A stretch of 64,000 nucleotides of DNA, from assembly GCA_963770865.1 (NCBI GenBank), contig CAVYRD010000011.1, positions 124,001-188,000 on the forward strand, written 5' to 3'. Position 1 is the first letter of the stretch, and every line of letters begins with the position of its first letter. Positions 53,104 through 61,259 of the stretch are shown here, in pieces. The translations under genes were made by a program, and so were the position numbers. This DNA is from Miltoncostaea sp963770865 (GTDB lineage Bacteria; Actinomycetota; Thermoleophilia; Miltoncostaeales; Miltoncostaeaceae). The notes beneath the pieces were generated by a model that did no database searches, had not been told where the DNA came from, and worked only from the letters and a program-made list of their open reading frames with translations.

Positions 53104-54501
53104 GTGGGCGCCGTCCGCCGCCGCGTCGCGGTCCTCGCGGCCGTCCTCCTCGGGCTCGCGCTCGACGCGTCCGCCGCGCTCGGCGCCGCCGGGGGCGGCA
53201 GCGGCGGCTTCGGCGGGGGCGGCGGAGGCGGGGGCGGGGGCGGGGGGAGCGGCTTCGGCGGGGGCGGGAGCGGGGGCGGCGGCAGCATCGGCTGGGGCGG
53301 CACGCTCGTCGTCTTCGGCGGCGTCGCGGCCGTGCTGGTCTTCAGCATCGTCCAGCAGAAGCGCAAGGCCACCTGGAGCCGGGCCTACGCCAACGTCCGC
53401 GATCGGGCCACCGCCGCGCGGCGCAAGGCCCGCACCGAGGAGGTCGAGCGCACGGCGCTCGTCGCCGCCGAGGACGACGCGGCGTTCGCGGCCGAGCGCG
53501 TCCGCCGCGAGGCCGAGGAGCTCTTCACGGCGATCCAGCAGGCGTGGGACCGCGACGACCGCGACGCGCTCGACGCCATGGTGGCGCCGGACCTGATGGC
53601 CGAGTGGCGCCTGCGCCTTCAGGACTTCGCGTCGAAGGGCTGGCGCAACCACGTCGCGGTGCGGGAGTGCCTCGTCGAGTACGTGGGCATCGTCAACCGC
53701 CCCGAGGACGCCGAGGACCGGGCGGTGGTGCGCGTCTCCGCGCTCCTCGACGACTACGTGATCGACGGGCAGGGCGAGCGGATCTACCACGACGGCAACA
53801 CCACCGGCGAGACCTCGCTGCGCGAGTACTGGACCCTCGGCAAGCGCGACGGGCGCTGGACGCTGCTGTCGATCGAGCAGGACGAGGAGGGCGAGCACCA
53901 GCTCGACGCGCCGCTGGAGGCCGACCCGCTGGAGGACGCCCGGCTCGTCGACCAGGCCCGGGTGCAGGCCGCGGTCGAGGACGCGCTGCCCGAGGGCGTG
54001 CGGGCGTCCGAGGTCGACGACGACGACGCACGGAACGCGACCGCCAAGGCGCGCGACCTGGCCGTGGCCGACGCGCGCTTCGACCCCGACATCATCGAGT
54101 CGACCGTCCGGCGCGGCGTCGCCGCCTGGGCCGCGGCGGTGGACGGCGACGACGCCGCCTTCGCCCACCTGGCCCAGCCGCAGCTCCTGCAGGAGCTGCT
54201 CTATCCGCCGGGCCCGGGACGCAGCCTGCGCCTGGTCGTGCGCGCCCCCGTGGTGCGCTCCGTGACCCTGCTCGCGCTCGACAGCGACGCCGAGCCGCCC
54301 ACCGCCACGGTGCGCATGGAGCTCGAGGGCGTCCGCTACGTCGAGGACCGCAACACGCTCGACCTCGTGGCCGGGTCCAAGGACCGCCCGAGCCGCTTCG
54401 ACGGCGTCTGGACTCTGTCGCTCGACGGGCCCGACGACGCCCCCTGGCGGATCAGCGCGGTGCGCGACGACGCTCCGGGAGGCGGGCCGTCCGGGCGGTG
54501 A
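53104..54501 (+). CDS. Tim44-like domain protein with poly-Gly segment
   Basis: 465 aa. Signal peptide or membrane anchor (about 8-28), a 45-residue Gly/Ser/Phe-rich linker, a membrane helix (about 66-86, LVVFGGVAAVLVFSIV), then coiled coil and a Tim44-like/mba1 fold (about 110-250: FTAIQQAWDRDDRDALDAMV, DFASKGWRNHVAVRECLVEY). A second, related beta domain (about 330-455) may be a duplicate. In bacteria such proteins (Tim44-related) are of unknown role. GTG start 53104, 8 bp after SCO1; stop overlaps the dehydrogenase start. Confidence 0.8.
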   Translation: MGAVRRRVAVLAAVLLGLALDASAALGAAGGGSGGFGGGGGGGGGGGGSGFGGGGSGGGGSIGWGGTLVVFGGVAAVLVFSIVQQKRKATWSRAYANVRDRATAARRKARTEEVERTALVAAEDDAAFAAERVRREAEELFTAIQQAWDRDDRDALDAMVAPDLMAEWRLRLQDFASKGWRNHVAVRECLVEYVGIVNRPEDAEDRAVVRVSALLDDYVIDGQGERIYHDGNTTGETSLREYWTLGKRDGRWTLLSIEQDEEGEHQLDAPLEADPLEDARLVDQARVQAAVEDALPEGVRASEVDDDDARNATAKARDLAVADARFDPDIIESTVRRGVAAWAAAVDGDDAAFAHLAQPQLLQELLYPPGPGRSLRLVVRAPVVRSVTLLALDSDAEPPTATVRMELEGVRYVEDRNTLDLVAGSKDRPSRFDGVWTLSLDGPDDAPWRISAVRDDAPGGGPSGR

Positions 54502-55457
54502 GGATCGAGCGGCCGGGCGTCCTGCGCGCGGCCGAGGTGCCGCGGCCGCAGCCCGGGCCCGGCCAGGTGCTGGTGCGCGTGCGCGCCTGCGGGGTCTGCC
54601 GCACCGACCTGCACCTGCTCGACGGCGAGGTGGACATCCCGCACCCGCCCGTCACCCCCGGGCACCAGGTCGTCGGGGTCGTGGAGGGCGGCGCGATGGA
54701 CCGGGGCGTCCGCGTCGGGATCCCCTGGCTCGGCTGGACCTGCGGCGAGTGCCGCTACTGCCGCAGCGGACGGGAGAACCTGTGCGACCGCGCCCGCTTC
54801 ACCGGCCGCGACATCGACGGCGGATACGCCGAGTGGGCCGTCGCCGACGCGCGCTTCTGCTTCCCGCTGCCCGACGGGTACTCCGACCTCCAGGTCGCGC
54901 CCCTGCTCTGCGCCGGCCTCATCGGCCACCGGGCCCTGCGCATGACCGGCGACGCCGGGCGCCTCGGCCTGTACGGCTTCGGCGCCGCCGCCCACGTCAT
55001 CGCCCAGGTGGCGGTGCACGAGGGCCGGCGGGTGTTCGCCCTGACCCGCCCCGGCGACGCCGCGGGGCAGGACTTCGCCCGCTCGCTGGGCGCCGAGTGG
55101 GCGGGCGGATCCGACGAGCCGCCCCCCGAGGAGCTCGACGCCGCGATCATCTTCGCCGCCGCCGGCGAGCTGGTCCCGGCCGCCCTGCGCGCCCTGGCCA
55201 AGGGCGGCGTCGTTGTCTGCGCGGGCATCCACATGTCCGACATCCCCTCGTTCCCCTACGCGATCCTCTGGGGCGAGCGCTCCGTCCGCTCGGTCGCGAA
55301 CCTCACCCGGGCCGATGCCCGCTCCTTCCTGGAGCTCGCCCCCCGGGTCCCGGTCCGCACCGAGGTCCACGAATACCCGCTCGAGAACGCCCCCGAGGCA
55401 CTGGACGACCTGCGCCACGGACGCTTCACCGGAGCGGCGGTCCTGACCGTCGGTTAG
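54498..55457 (+). CDS. Zinc-dependent alcohol dehydrogenase (MDR)
   Basis: 319 aa. MDR-type: catalytic zinc GVCRTDLHLLDG and GHQVVGVVEGG, structural zinc CGECRYCRSGRENLC, and NAD-binding YGFGAAAHVIAQV, with the usual Rossmann GxGxxG reduced to GFGAAA. It is close to zinc-binding alcohol dehydrogenases that act on medium or aromatic alcohols. GTG 54498 overlaps the upstream stop (GTGA). Confidence 0.88.
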   Translation: MRIERPGVLRAAEVPRPQPGPGQVLVRVRACGVCRTDLHLLDGEVDIPHPPVTPGHQVVGVVEGGAMDRGVRVGIPWLGWTCGECRYCRSGRENLCDRARFTGRDIDGGYAEWAVADARFCFPLPDGYSDLQVAPLLCAGLIGHRALRMTGDAGRLGLYGFGAAAHVIAQVAVHEGRRVFALTRPGDAAGQDFARSLGAEWAGGSDEPPPEELDAAIIFAAAGELVPAALRALAKGGVVVCAGIHMSDIPSFPYAILWGERSVRSVANLTRADARSFLELAPRVPVRTEVHEYPLENAPEALDDLRHGRFTGAAVLTVG

Positions 55458-55483
55458 GCGGTTCCCGGTACGGGCCCGGCGTC

Positions 55484-55503
55484 GGTCCGCGGCGCCGCGG
55501 ACC
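55484..55503. terminator. Perfect 20-bp palindrome between convergent genes
   Basis: ggtccgcggc followed by its exact reverse complement, between the dehydrogenase stop (55457) and flippase stop (55519). Two-way terminator candidate without T tract. Confidence 0.55.
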
Positions 55504-55518
55504 AGCCGCGCGGTCGCG

Positions 55519-56637
55519 TCAGGCCGGGGCGGGGGCCGCGGCGACGGCGGCCGGCGCGTCGAGCGCGAGGAGCGGCTCCTCGGCCAGGGCGCGGCGGCGG
55601 AAGAGCAGCTTCGGCCCGAGCCAGGCGAGCCCGAGGGCGCCGGCGACCAGGGAGGTGGTCAGCGCGGTGGCCTGGATGGCCATGCTGAAGGCGAGCGCGT
55701 CGCTGCCGGACATGCCGTAGGCGAGGACGAGCGCGGGGATGAGGACGACCTCGCGGGTGCCCGCGCCGCCGGGGGCGGCCGGGACGACGCCGGCGAGGCA
55801 GATCGCGGCGAAGGCGAGGGCGGCGGCCTGCGGCGGCGCGCCGATGGCGGCGAGGAGCGCGCCCATGCTGAGGATGCGGGCGATCAGCGCGAGCGCGCCG
55901 AGGATCGCGGCGGTGCGGGCGGCGCCGCTGTCGCGCAGGACGCCGGCGCCGTCGCCGACCCGCCCCGCGACGCCGCGCAGGCGCGTCGGCAGCAGCCGGG
56001 CCAGGCCGCGGCCGAGGCCCAGCCGCCAGAGGACGCCGGCGGCGATGAGGCCGAGGACGGCGGCGAGCGCGGTCCAGCGCAGGTTGCCCGCGGGGCCGGG
56101 GAGGGGGGAGGCGATCGCGATCGCGAGCACCGCGGCGGCGGTGAGGAAGGCGTCGATCACCTTGTAGCCGGCGATGCCGCCGGTGATGCGCCAGCCGCCG
56201 GCCTCGGCGCCCACCGGGTGGCGGCGCACCAGCGCGACGCGCACGGCCTCGCCGAGGCTGGCGGGCAGCAGCTCGCAGGAGGCGCGGGCGATCCAGTGGA
56301 GCCCGAGCGTCTGGGGGAGCGAGATGCCCCGCACGCCACCGGCGTCCTGGCACACGCCCCACATGGCGCCGGAGATGGTCTGGGCCACGAAGTAGAACGC
56401 GATGCCGGCCGCCAGGTACTGGGGGTCGGCGCCGGAGAGGGCCGACAGGGCGGCGCCGGGGTGGAGCTGGGTCAGCCCCACGAGGGCGACCACTCCGAGG
56501 AACAGAGCCATGACCCCGGCCGCGATCGTGCGCGGAAGGCGGCGTCGCCCGGGGGCGGCGTCGGTGGGTGAGGCTGTGCTCAGAAGGCGGGGCTGCTCAT
56601 GTCCTGGTATGACCGTAGCACCGGTGACCACCCTCAT
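55519..56637 (-). CDS. Flippase-like membrane protein (LPG synthase TM-region family)
   Basis: 372 aa, seven or eight membrane helices. SCELLPASLGEAVRVALVRR and AGVVPAAPGGAGTREVVLIP are the family motifs, as in AglD/LPG-synthase-related proteins. Family members move lipids or lipid-linked sugars. Start ATG 56637 is in front of the conserved helix 1; it is divergent from the PAP2-like gene with about 57 bp between, so they may share a promoter and work on one lipid pathway. Confidence 0.78.
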   Translation of the reverse strand: MRVVTGATVIPGHEQPRLLSTASPTDAAPGRRRLPRTIAAGVMALFLGVVALVGLTQLHPGAALSALSGADPQYLAAGIAFYFVAQTISGAMWGVCQDAGGVRGISLPQTLGLHWIARASCELLPASLGEAVRVALVRRHPVGAEAGGWRITGGIAGYKVIDAFLTAAAVLAIAIASPLPGPAGNLRWTALAAVLGLIAAGVLWRLGLGRGLARLLPTRLRGVAGRVGDGAGVLRDSGAARTAAILGALALIARILSMGALLAAIGAPPQAAALAFAAICLAGVVPAAPGGAGTREVVLIPALVLAYGMSGSDALAFSMAIQATALTTSLVAGALGLAWLGPKLLFRRRALAEEPLLALDAPAAVAAAPAPA

Positions 56638-56694
56638 CGGCCCTGATGGGTCCGTGGCGTTGCGGGCGGGGACGAACGGGTGGACGATTCGGGT

Positions 56695-57489
56695 ATGACC
56701 ATCATCCGGAGCCGCGGGACGGGCGACGACGTTGACGCCCTCCGCGACCCCGGTCAGGGCGGCGGCCGCGTGCGCGTCCACTGGGGCTCGCTGCTCGGGC
56801 AGGTCGCGCTTGTCGTCGCCGCCGCGCTCGCGTACTTCCTCGTCCGCGACCTCACCGAGGGCGCGGTCGCCACCGCCGAGGAGAACGCCGAGCGCCTCAT
56901 GTCCGTCGAGCGCGCCCTCCGCATCGACTGGGAGGTGGCCATCCAGGGATGGATCATCGGTCACGACCGGCTGGTGGACCTCGCCAACTGGATCTACATC
57001 TACGGTCACTGGCCCGTTATCGGCATCACCCTCGTGTTCCTGTTCCTCCGGGTACCGGACGAGTACCGGCTCCTGAGGAACGCGATGTTCATCTCCGGGG
57101 CCATCGGCCTGGTGGTCTTCGCCCTCTTCCCGGTGGCGCCCCCGCGCCTGGGCATCCTCGACCTCGCCGACACCGTCACCGAGCGCTCCAGCTCCTACCG
57201 CACGCTCCAGCCGCCGGGCCTGATCAACCGCTACGCGGCCATGCCGAGCCTGCACTTCGGCTGGAACCTCCTGGTGGGCGTCATCGTCTGGCGCGTCACG
57301 ACGAACCGCTGGCTGCGCGCGGCGGCGGTCGCGCTGCCGGTCCTCATGTGCGTCGCGGTCGTGGCGACGGCCAACCACTACGTGATCGACGTCGTGGCGG
57401 GCGCGGTGGTCGCGCTGATCGGCCTGGCGGCGGCGCTCGCCCTGCGGCGTGCGCCGATCCGGGTGGGCTCCCACCGCATCGGCGCGTGA
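56695..57489 (+). CDS. PAP2-like inositol-phosphotransferase/phosphatase membrane protein
   Basis: 264 aa. Six membrane helices with the PAP2/Aur1-Ipt1-like motifs MPSLHFGWNLLVG and NHYVIDVVAGAVVALIG; the first motif (PPRLG...) is degenerate. Such proteins transfer or remove phospho-head groups on lipids. ATG 56695 or GTG 56680. Its stop overlaps the glycerophosphodiesterase start (GTGA), giving a pair of lipid head-group enzymes. Confidence 0.8.
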   Translation: MTIIRSRGTGDDVDALRDPGQGGGRVRVHWGSLLGQVALVVAAALAYFLVRDLTEGAVATAEENAERLMSVERALRIDWEVAIQGWIIGHDRLVDLANWIYIYGHWPVIGITLVFLFLRVPDEYRLLRNAMFISGAIGLVVFALFPVAPPRLGILDLADTVTERSSSYRTLQPPGLINRYAAMPSLHFGWNLLVGVIVWRVTTNRWLRAAAVALPVLMCVAVVATANHYVIDVVAGAVVALIGLAAALALRRAPIRVGSHRIGA

Positions 57490-58172
57490 GCGCGCCGGGG
57501 CTCGTCATCGCCCATCGCGCGGCCAACTCGGCCGCCGCGCTGGCGGCCCTCGCCGCGGAGGGGGTGGACGTCGTCGAGGCGGACGTCCACCTGTTCCGGG
57601 GCCGGCTGGAGGTGCGTCACGCCAAGGTCCTGTGGCCGCTGGCCGCCCAGTGGGAGCGCTGGTACCTGCTGGGCCGCGACGCGCCGCGGCCCCCGCTGTC
57701 CGAGTTGCTGCCCCTGATCCCGCCGGGGCTGGACCTGATGATCGACATGAAGGGCCCCGACCCGCGCCTCGCGCCGGCGCTGCTGGCGGCGACGCGCGAC
57801 TTCGCCGCCGAGCGCGGGCTGATCGTCTCCGGGCGCGTGTGGCCCGCGATCGACCGGATGCGGGGGGCGCCGGGCGTCCGGACGCTCCACTCGGTCGGGA
57901 GCCCCCGCCAGCTGCGCCGGCTGCTGCGCCGCCGGGGCGCCAAGGCGCCCGAGGGCGTCTCGATCCATCAGCGCCTGCTGACGCCCGCGACGGCGGCCGC
58001 GCTGCGCGAGCGGGTCGACCACCTCTGGAGCTGGCCCGTCGACGACCCGGTGACGGCGTCGGTTCTGGCGTCGTGGGGCGTGACCGGCTTCATCAGCGAC
58101 GCGCCGGAGCGGCTCACCCGCAGGTCGCGTCCTGGGTCGAGCTGGTCGAGGCCGGACGCGTTCCGAGGGTGA
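57486..58172 (+). CDS. Glycerophosphodiester phosphodiesterase-like protein
   Basis: 228 aa. GDPD fold: catalytic IAHRAANSAAALAAL (His, Arg), VVEADVHLFRGRLEVRHA (Glu, Asp and His), DLMIDMKGP (acidic site) and a late WPVDDP, TGFISDAPE. Hydrolyses glycerophosphodiesters to glycerol-3-phosphate and an alcohol. GTG 57486 coupled to the PAP2-like gene. Its 3-prime end overlaps the opposite HtrA gene by 59 bases; the last about 20 residues are likely non-conserved. Confidence 0.85.
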   Translation: MSAPGLVIAHRAANSAAALAALAAEGVDVVEADVHLFRGRLEVRHAKVLWPLAAQWERWYLLGRDAPRPPLSELLPLIPPGLDLMIDMKGPDPRLAPALLAATRDFAAERGLIVSGRVWPAIDRMRGAPGVRTLHSVGSPRQLRRLLRRRGAKAPEGVSIHQRLLTPATAAALRERVDHLWSWPVDDPVTASVLASWGVTGFISDAPERLTRRSRPGSSWSRPDAFRG

Positions 58173-59343
58173 CGCGCAGGGCGCGCGTCGAGCCGTCGGG
58201 GTCGGTGAGGCCGAGGGTGATCGCCGATCCCGGCGTGGAGGCGTCCACCGCCTCCTGCAGGTCGGCGGCGTCCTTGACGGGCTTCCCGTCCACCGTCGTG
58301 ACGACCGGCCCGCCGACGCAGACCTGCTGGCTGTCGGCCGTCGCGACGTGGTCGCCGCCCTGCAGGCCGGCCTTCTGCGCCGGTCCGCCGGGGACGACGC
58401 CGGTGATGAGCGCGCCCTGGTCGGCGCCGACGTCCTTCACGCCCGACAGCGAGGCGTTGACCGTCGCGGTGCTCACCCCGAGCCAGGCGTGCTTCACCGA
58501 GCCGTTGGCCGACAGCTGGTCCACGATCTTGCGCGCCGTGTCGACCGGCACCGCGAAGGCGACGCCGACGTTGGCGTCCACGCCCGAGTCGGCGATCTGG
58601 GCGGGGATCCCGATCAGGTTGCCGCTCGCGTCGACGAGCGCCCCGCCCGAGTTGCCGTGGTTCACCGCGGCGTCGGTCTGGATCGCGCCGTTGATCGTGA
58701 AGCCGTTGGGCGCCTCGATGCTGCGGTCGAGGCCGGAGACGATGCCGGCGCTCGCGCTGCCCTGGTAGCCGAACGGGTCGCCGATGGCGAGCACCGGCTG
58801 GCCGACCTTGAGGGCGGCCGAGCGGCCGAGCGGCACGGGGTCGAGGTCGGACGCCGGCACGTCGATGTCGAGCAGCGCGACGTCGGTCGACTGGTCCGTC
58901 CCGACGACCGTGGCCTTCACCGTCGTCCCGGACGACAGCTCCACGCGTACGGCCGTGGCGCCGTCCACCACGTGGTCGTTCGTGAGGATGTGGCCCTCGC
59001 GGTCGATGACGACGCCCGAGCCCTCGGCCGTGGTCGATCCGCCGGGGCCGCCCTGGCCGGACTGGGCCGGCAGCGTCGAGGTGATCGAGACCACGCCGGC
59101 GCGACGCTTGGCGTAGATGGCCGAGAAGTCGACCGCGGTCGTCCCCGCGGCCGAGGGCGTCTCGCTCGCGGTCGAGACCGGCGTCACGGCGGCCGTGGTG
59201 ACCGTCGTCGTGCTCGACCCGCCGCCCGATCCGTCCACGGCGGCGACCACGCCGCCCCCGATCAGCGCCGCCACGAGCGCCACCGCCGCGGTCCCCGCGG
59301 CGCGGCCCCGCATTCCGTGGCGGTTCGGCTGATCGGGCTCCAT
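58114..59343 (-). CDS. HtrA/DegP-type serine protease with PDZ domain
   Basis: 409 aa. Membrane anchor about 15-36, Ser/Thr linker, trypsin-like domain with His124 (TNDHVVD), Asp154 (STDVALLD) and Ser232 (NHGNSGGAL), then a PDZ domain (about 300-400, ITGVVPGGPAQKAGLQGGDH and TVDGKPVKDAADLQEAVD). Degrades or refolds misfolded exported proteins. One PDZ, as in DegS/HtrA of actinobacteria. ATG 59343 opens the anchor. Confidence 0.93.
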   Translation of the reverse strand: MEPDQPNRHGMRGRAAGTAAVALVAALIGGGVVAAVDGSGGGSSTTTVTTAAVTPVSTASETPSAAGTTAVDFSAIYAKRRAGVVSITSTLPAQSGQGGPGGSTTAEGSGVVIDREGHILTNDHVVDGATAVRVELSSGTTVKATVVGTDQSTDVALLDIDVPASDLDPVPLGRSAALKVGQPVLAIGDPFGYQGSASAGIVSGLDRSIEAPNGFTINGAIQTDAAVNHGNSGGALVDASGNLIGIPAQIADSGVDANVGVAFAVPVDTARKIVDQLSANGSVKHAWLGVSTATVNASLSGVKDVGADQGALITGVVPGGPAQKAGLQGGDHVATADSQQVCVGGPVVTTVDGKPVKDAADLQEAVDASTPGSAITLGLTDPDGSTRALRVTLGTRPASTSSTQDATCG

Positions 59344-59481
59344 CTCGTCCTCCGGCTCGTTTCCGTGCGCGCGGGCCGCACCCGTGCCCCGGGAGCATCC
59401 CGCGCGCGTCGTCCATCAAACCCGATCCAGGTTAGAGGTCCGTGTGGCCGCCCTATGGCCCGGTTAAGAGGCCGGGGTACC

Positions 59482-60945
59482 ATGCCCCTCGTCGTGGACG
59501 AGGAACGCGGGCAGAGCGGGATCGATCCGGCGGACCTCGAGGTCTGCCTGCGCGTGCTCGCCCAGGCGGACGCGCTGCCCTCCGAGGACCCCGCCGCCGT
59601 CGCGATCCGCCGCGCCACCGCGGGCCTCTACAAGGCCGTCCGAAAGCGCCGCCGGGTGGAGCGCCGCGAGGCGGTGCTGGCCGCCGACGCGGCCGTCGAT
59701 GCGGCCACGGCCACGGCGGCGCCGGGGCGCATCGACGACGAGACGCGCGGCCTGCCGATCACGAGCCGCGGCCGCAGCGCCTCGGCCGGGACGCTCCTGC
59801 AGCCGCGCGCCTGCTACGTCTGCAAGGTCCGCTACACGCGGGTCGACGCCTTCTACCACCAGCTCTGCCCGGACTGCGCGGCCGAGAACCACGCCCGCCG
59901 CGACGCGCGCACCGACCTCACCGGCCGCCACGCCCTGCTCACCGGCGGCCGCGCCAAGATCGGCATGTACATCGCCCTGCGGTTGCTGCGCGACGGGGCG
60001 CACACCACCATCACCACCCGCTTCCCGCGCGACGCGGCGCGGCGCTTCCGCGCCATGCCCGACAGCGAGGAGTGGATCGACCGCCTGCGCATCGTCGGGA
60101 TCGACCTGCGCAACCCGGCCGCCGTGGTCGCCCTTGCCGACAGCGTCAGCGCGCGGGGGCACCTCGACATCCTGATCAACAACGCCGCCCAGACGGTACG
60201 CCGCTCGGCCCGCGCCTACGCGCTCCTTGCCGAGGCCGAGGCGGCGGAGCTGCCGCCCGGCCCGCTCCCGGAGATGACCGTGCTCGGCCCCTCGGGCGCC
60301 GACCTGCCCGCCGGGCGCGGGGCGCCGGTCGAGTCGGGCCACTGGTCGCCGACGCCCGACGCCCTCACCGGCCTCGCCCTGACGGCGGGCTCGGCGTCGC
60401 CCGAGCGCATCGCCGACGGGCGCGCGATCGACGCCGGCGGCCTGGTGCCCGACCTCGACCCCGTGAACAGCTGGATCCAGCGCGTCAACGAGGTCGATCC
60501 GGTCGAGCTGCTGGAGGTGCAGCTCTGCAACATGACCGCGCCCTTCATCCTCGTGAGCCGCCTGCGGCCGGCGCTCGCGGCCTCGCCCGCCCGGCGCACC
60601 TACATCGTCAACGTCTCGGCGATGGAGGGCCAGTTCAGCCGCGGCTACAAGGGCCCGGGCCACCCGCACACCAACATGGCGAAGGCCGCCCTCAACATGC
60701 TCACCCGGACGAGCTCCGGCGAGATGCTCCAGAGCGACGGCATCCTGATGACCGCGGTGGACACCGGGTGGATCACCGACGAGCGCCCGCACCCCACCAG
60801 GATGCGGCTGGCGCGGGAGGGCTTCCACGCCCCGCTCGACCTGGTCGACGGCGCCGCCCGCGTCTATGACCCGATCGTGCGCGGCGAGGCGGGCGAGGAT
60901 CTCCACGGCTGCTTCCTCAAGGACTACCGGCCCTCGCCGTGGTGA
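59482..60945 (+). CDS. SDR-family oxidoreductase with zinc-ribbon insert
   Basis: 487 aa. The N-terminal 105 residues are helical and basic. A CYVC (111-114)...CPDC (129-132) zinc ribbon directly precedes a short-chain dehydrogenase Rossmann domain: ALLTGGRAKIGMYIALRLL (cofactor motif about 152-170), IDLRNPAAVV, ILINNAAQTV (NNA), and catalytic region NVSAMEGQFSRGYKG...MAKAALNML. In the active-site motif, Tyr in GYKG and Lys in MAKAA are the candidates, so spacing (Tyr-x-x-x-Lys) is unusual. Related proteins exist in bacteria and plants; substrate unknown. ATG 59482. Confidence 0.82.
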   Translation: MPLVVDEERGQSGIDPADLEVCLRVLAQADALPSEDPAAVAIRRATAGLYKAVRKRRRVERREAVLAADAAVDAATATAAPGRIDDETRGLPITSRGRSASAGTLLQPRACYVCKVRYTRVDAFYHQLCPDCAAENHARRDARTDLTGRHALLTGGRAKIGMYIALRLLRDGAHTTITTRFPRDAARRFRAMPDSEEWIDRLRIVGIDLRNPAAVVALADSVSARGHLDILINNAAQTVRRSARAYALLAEAEAAELPPGPLPEMTVLGPSGADLPAGRGAPVESGHWSPTPDALTGLALTAGSASPERIADGRAIDAGGLVPDLDPVNSWIQRVNEVDPVELLEVQLCNMTAPFILVSRLRPALAASPARRTYIVNVSAMEGQFSRGYKGPGHPHTNMAKAALNMLTRTSSGEMLQSDGILMTAVDTGWITDERPHPTRMRLAREGFHAPLDLVDGAARVYDPIVRGEAGEDLHGCFLKDYRPSPW

Positions 60946-61007
60946 GCGGGCGCCGGCCTCGCTCCGCGGCTTGAGGTTGGTCACAATGGGCCGATGTGGG
61001 ACCTGAC

Positions 61008-61256
61008 ATGAGAACGCGGCCCCTCGAGGCGATCGAGATCGCCTGCCCGACCTGCGGCCTCATCGCCGAGCTCTACCGCCCGCGCGGATCGCGCCGGCCC
61101 AAGCTCTGCGCATGCCCGAGCCCCGAGCGGGTCGCCCCGGCCACGCGGCCGCGCGTCTGCGAGACCTGCCCGACGGTGCTCAACCGCTACAACCGCGGCT
61201 CGCTGTGCGGCGCCTGCCGCCGCGCGCGCGACGAGGGGCGCCCCGTAGTCTCGTAG
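61008..61256 (+). CDS. Small double zinc-finger protein
   Basis: 82 aa. CPTCGL (about 13-18) with a later CAC, and CETCPTVLNRYNRGSLCGAC (about 51-70): two likely Cys4 zinc sites, the second with a typical zinc-ribbon spacing. Basic. ATG 61008 (GTG 60996 also possible). Four bases before the ilvA start, so it may be cotranscribed with ilvA. Confidence 0.6.
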   Translation: MRTRPLEAIEIACPTCGLIAELYRPRGSRRPKLCACPSPERVAPATRPRVCETCPTVLNRYNRGSLCGACRRARDEGRPVVS

Positions 61257-61259
61257 GCC

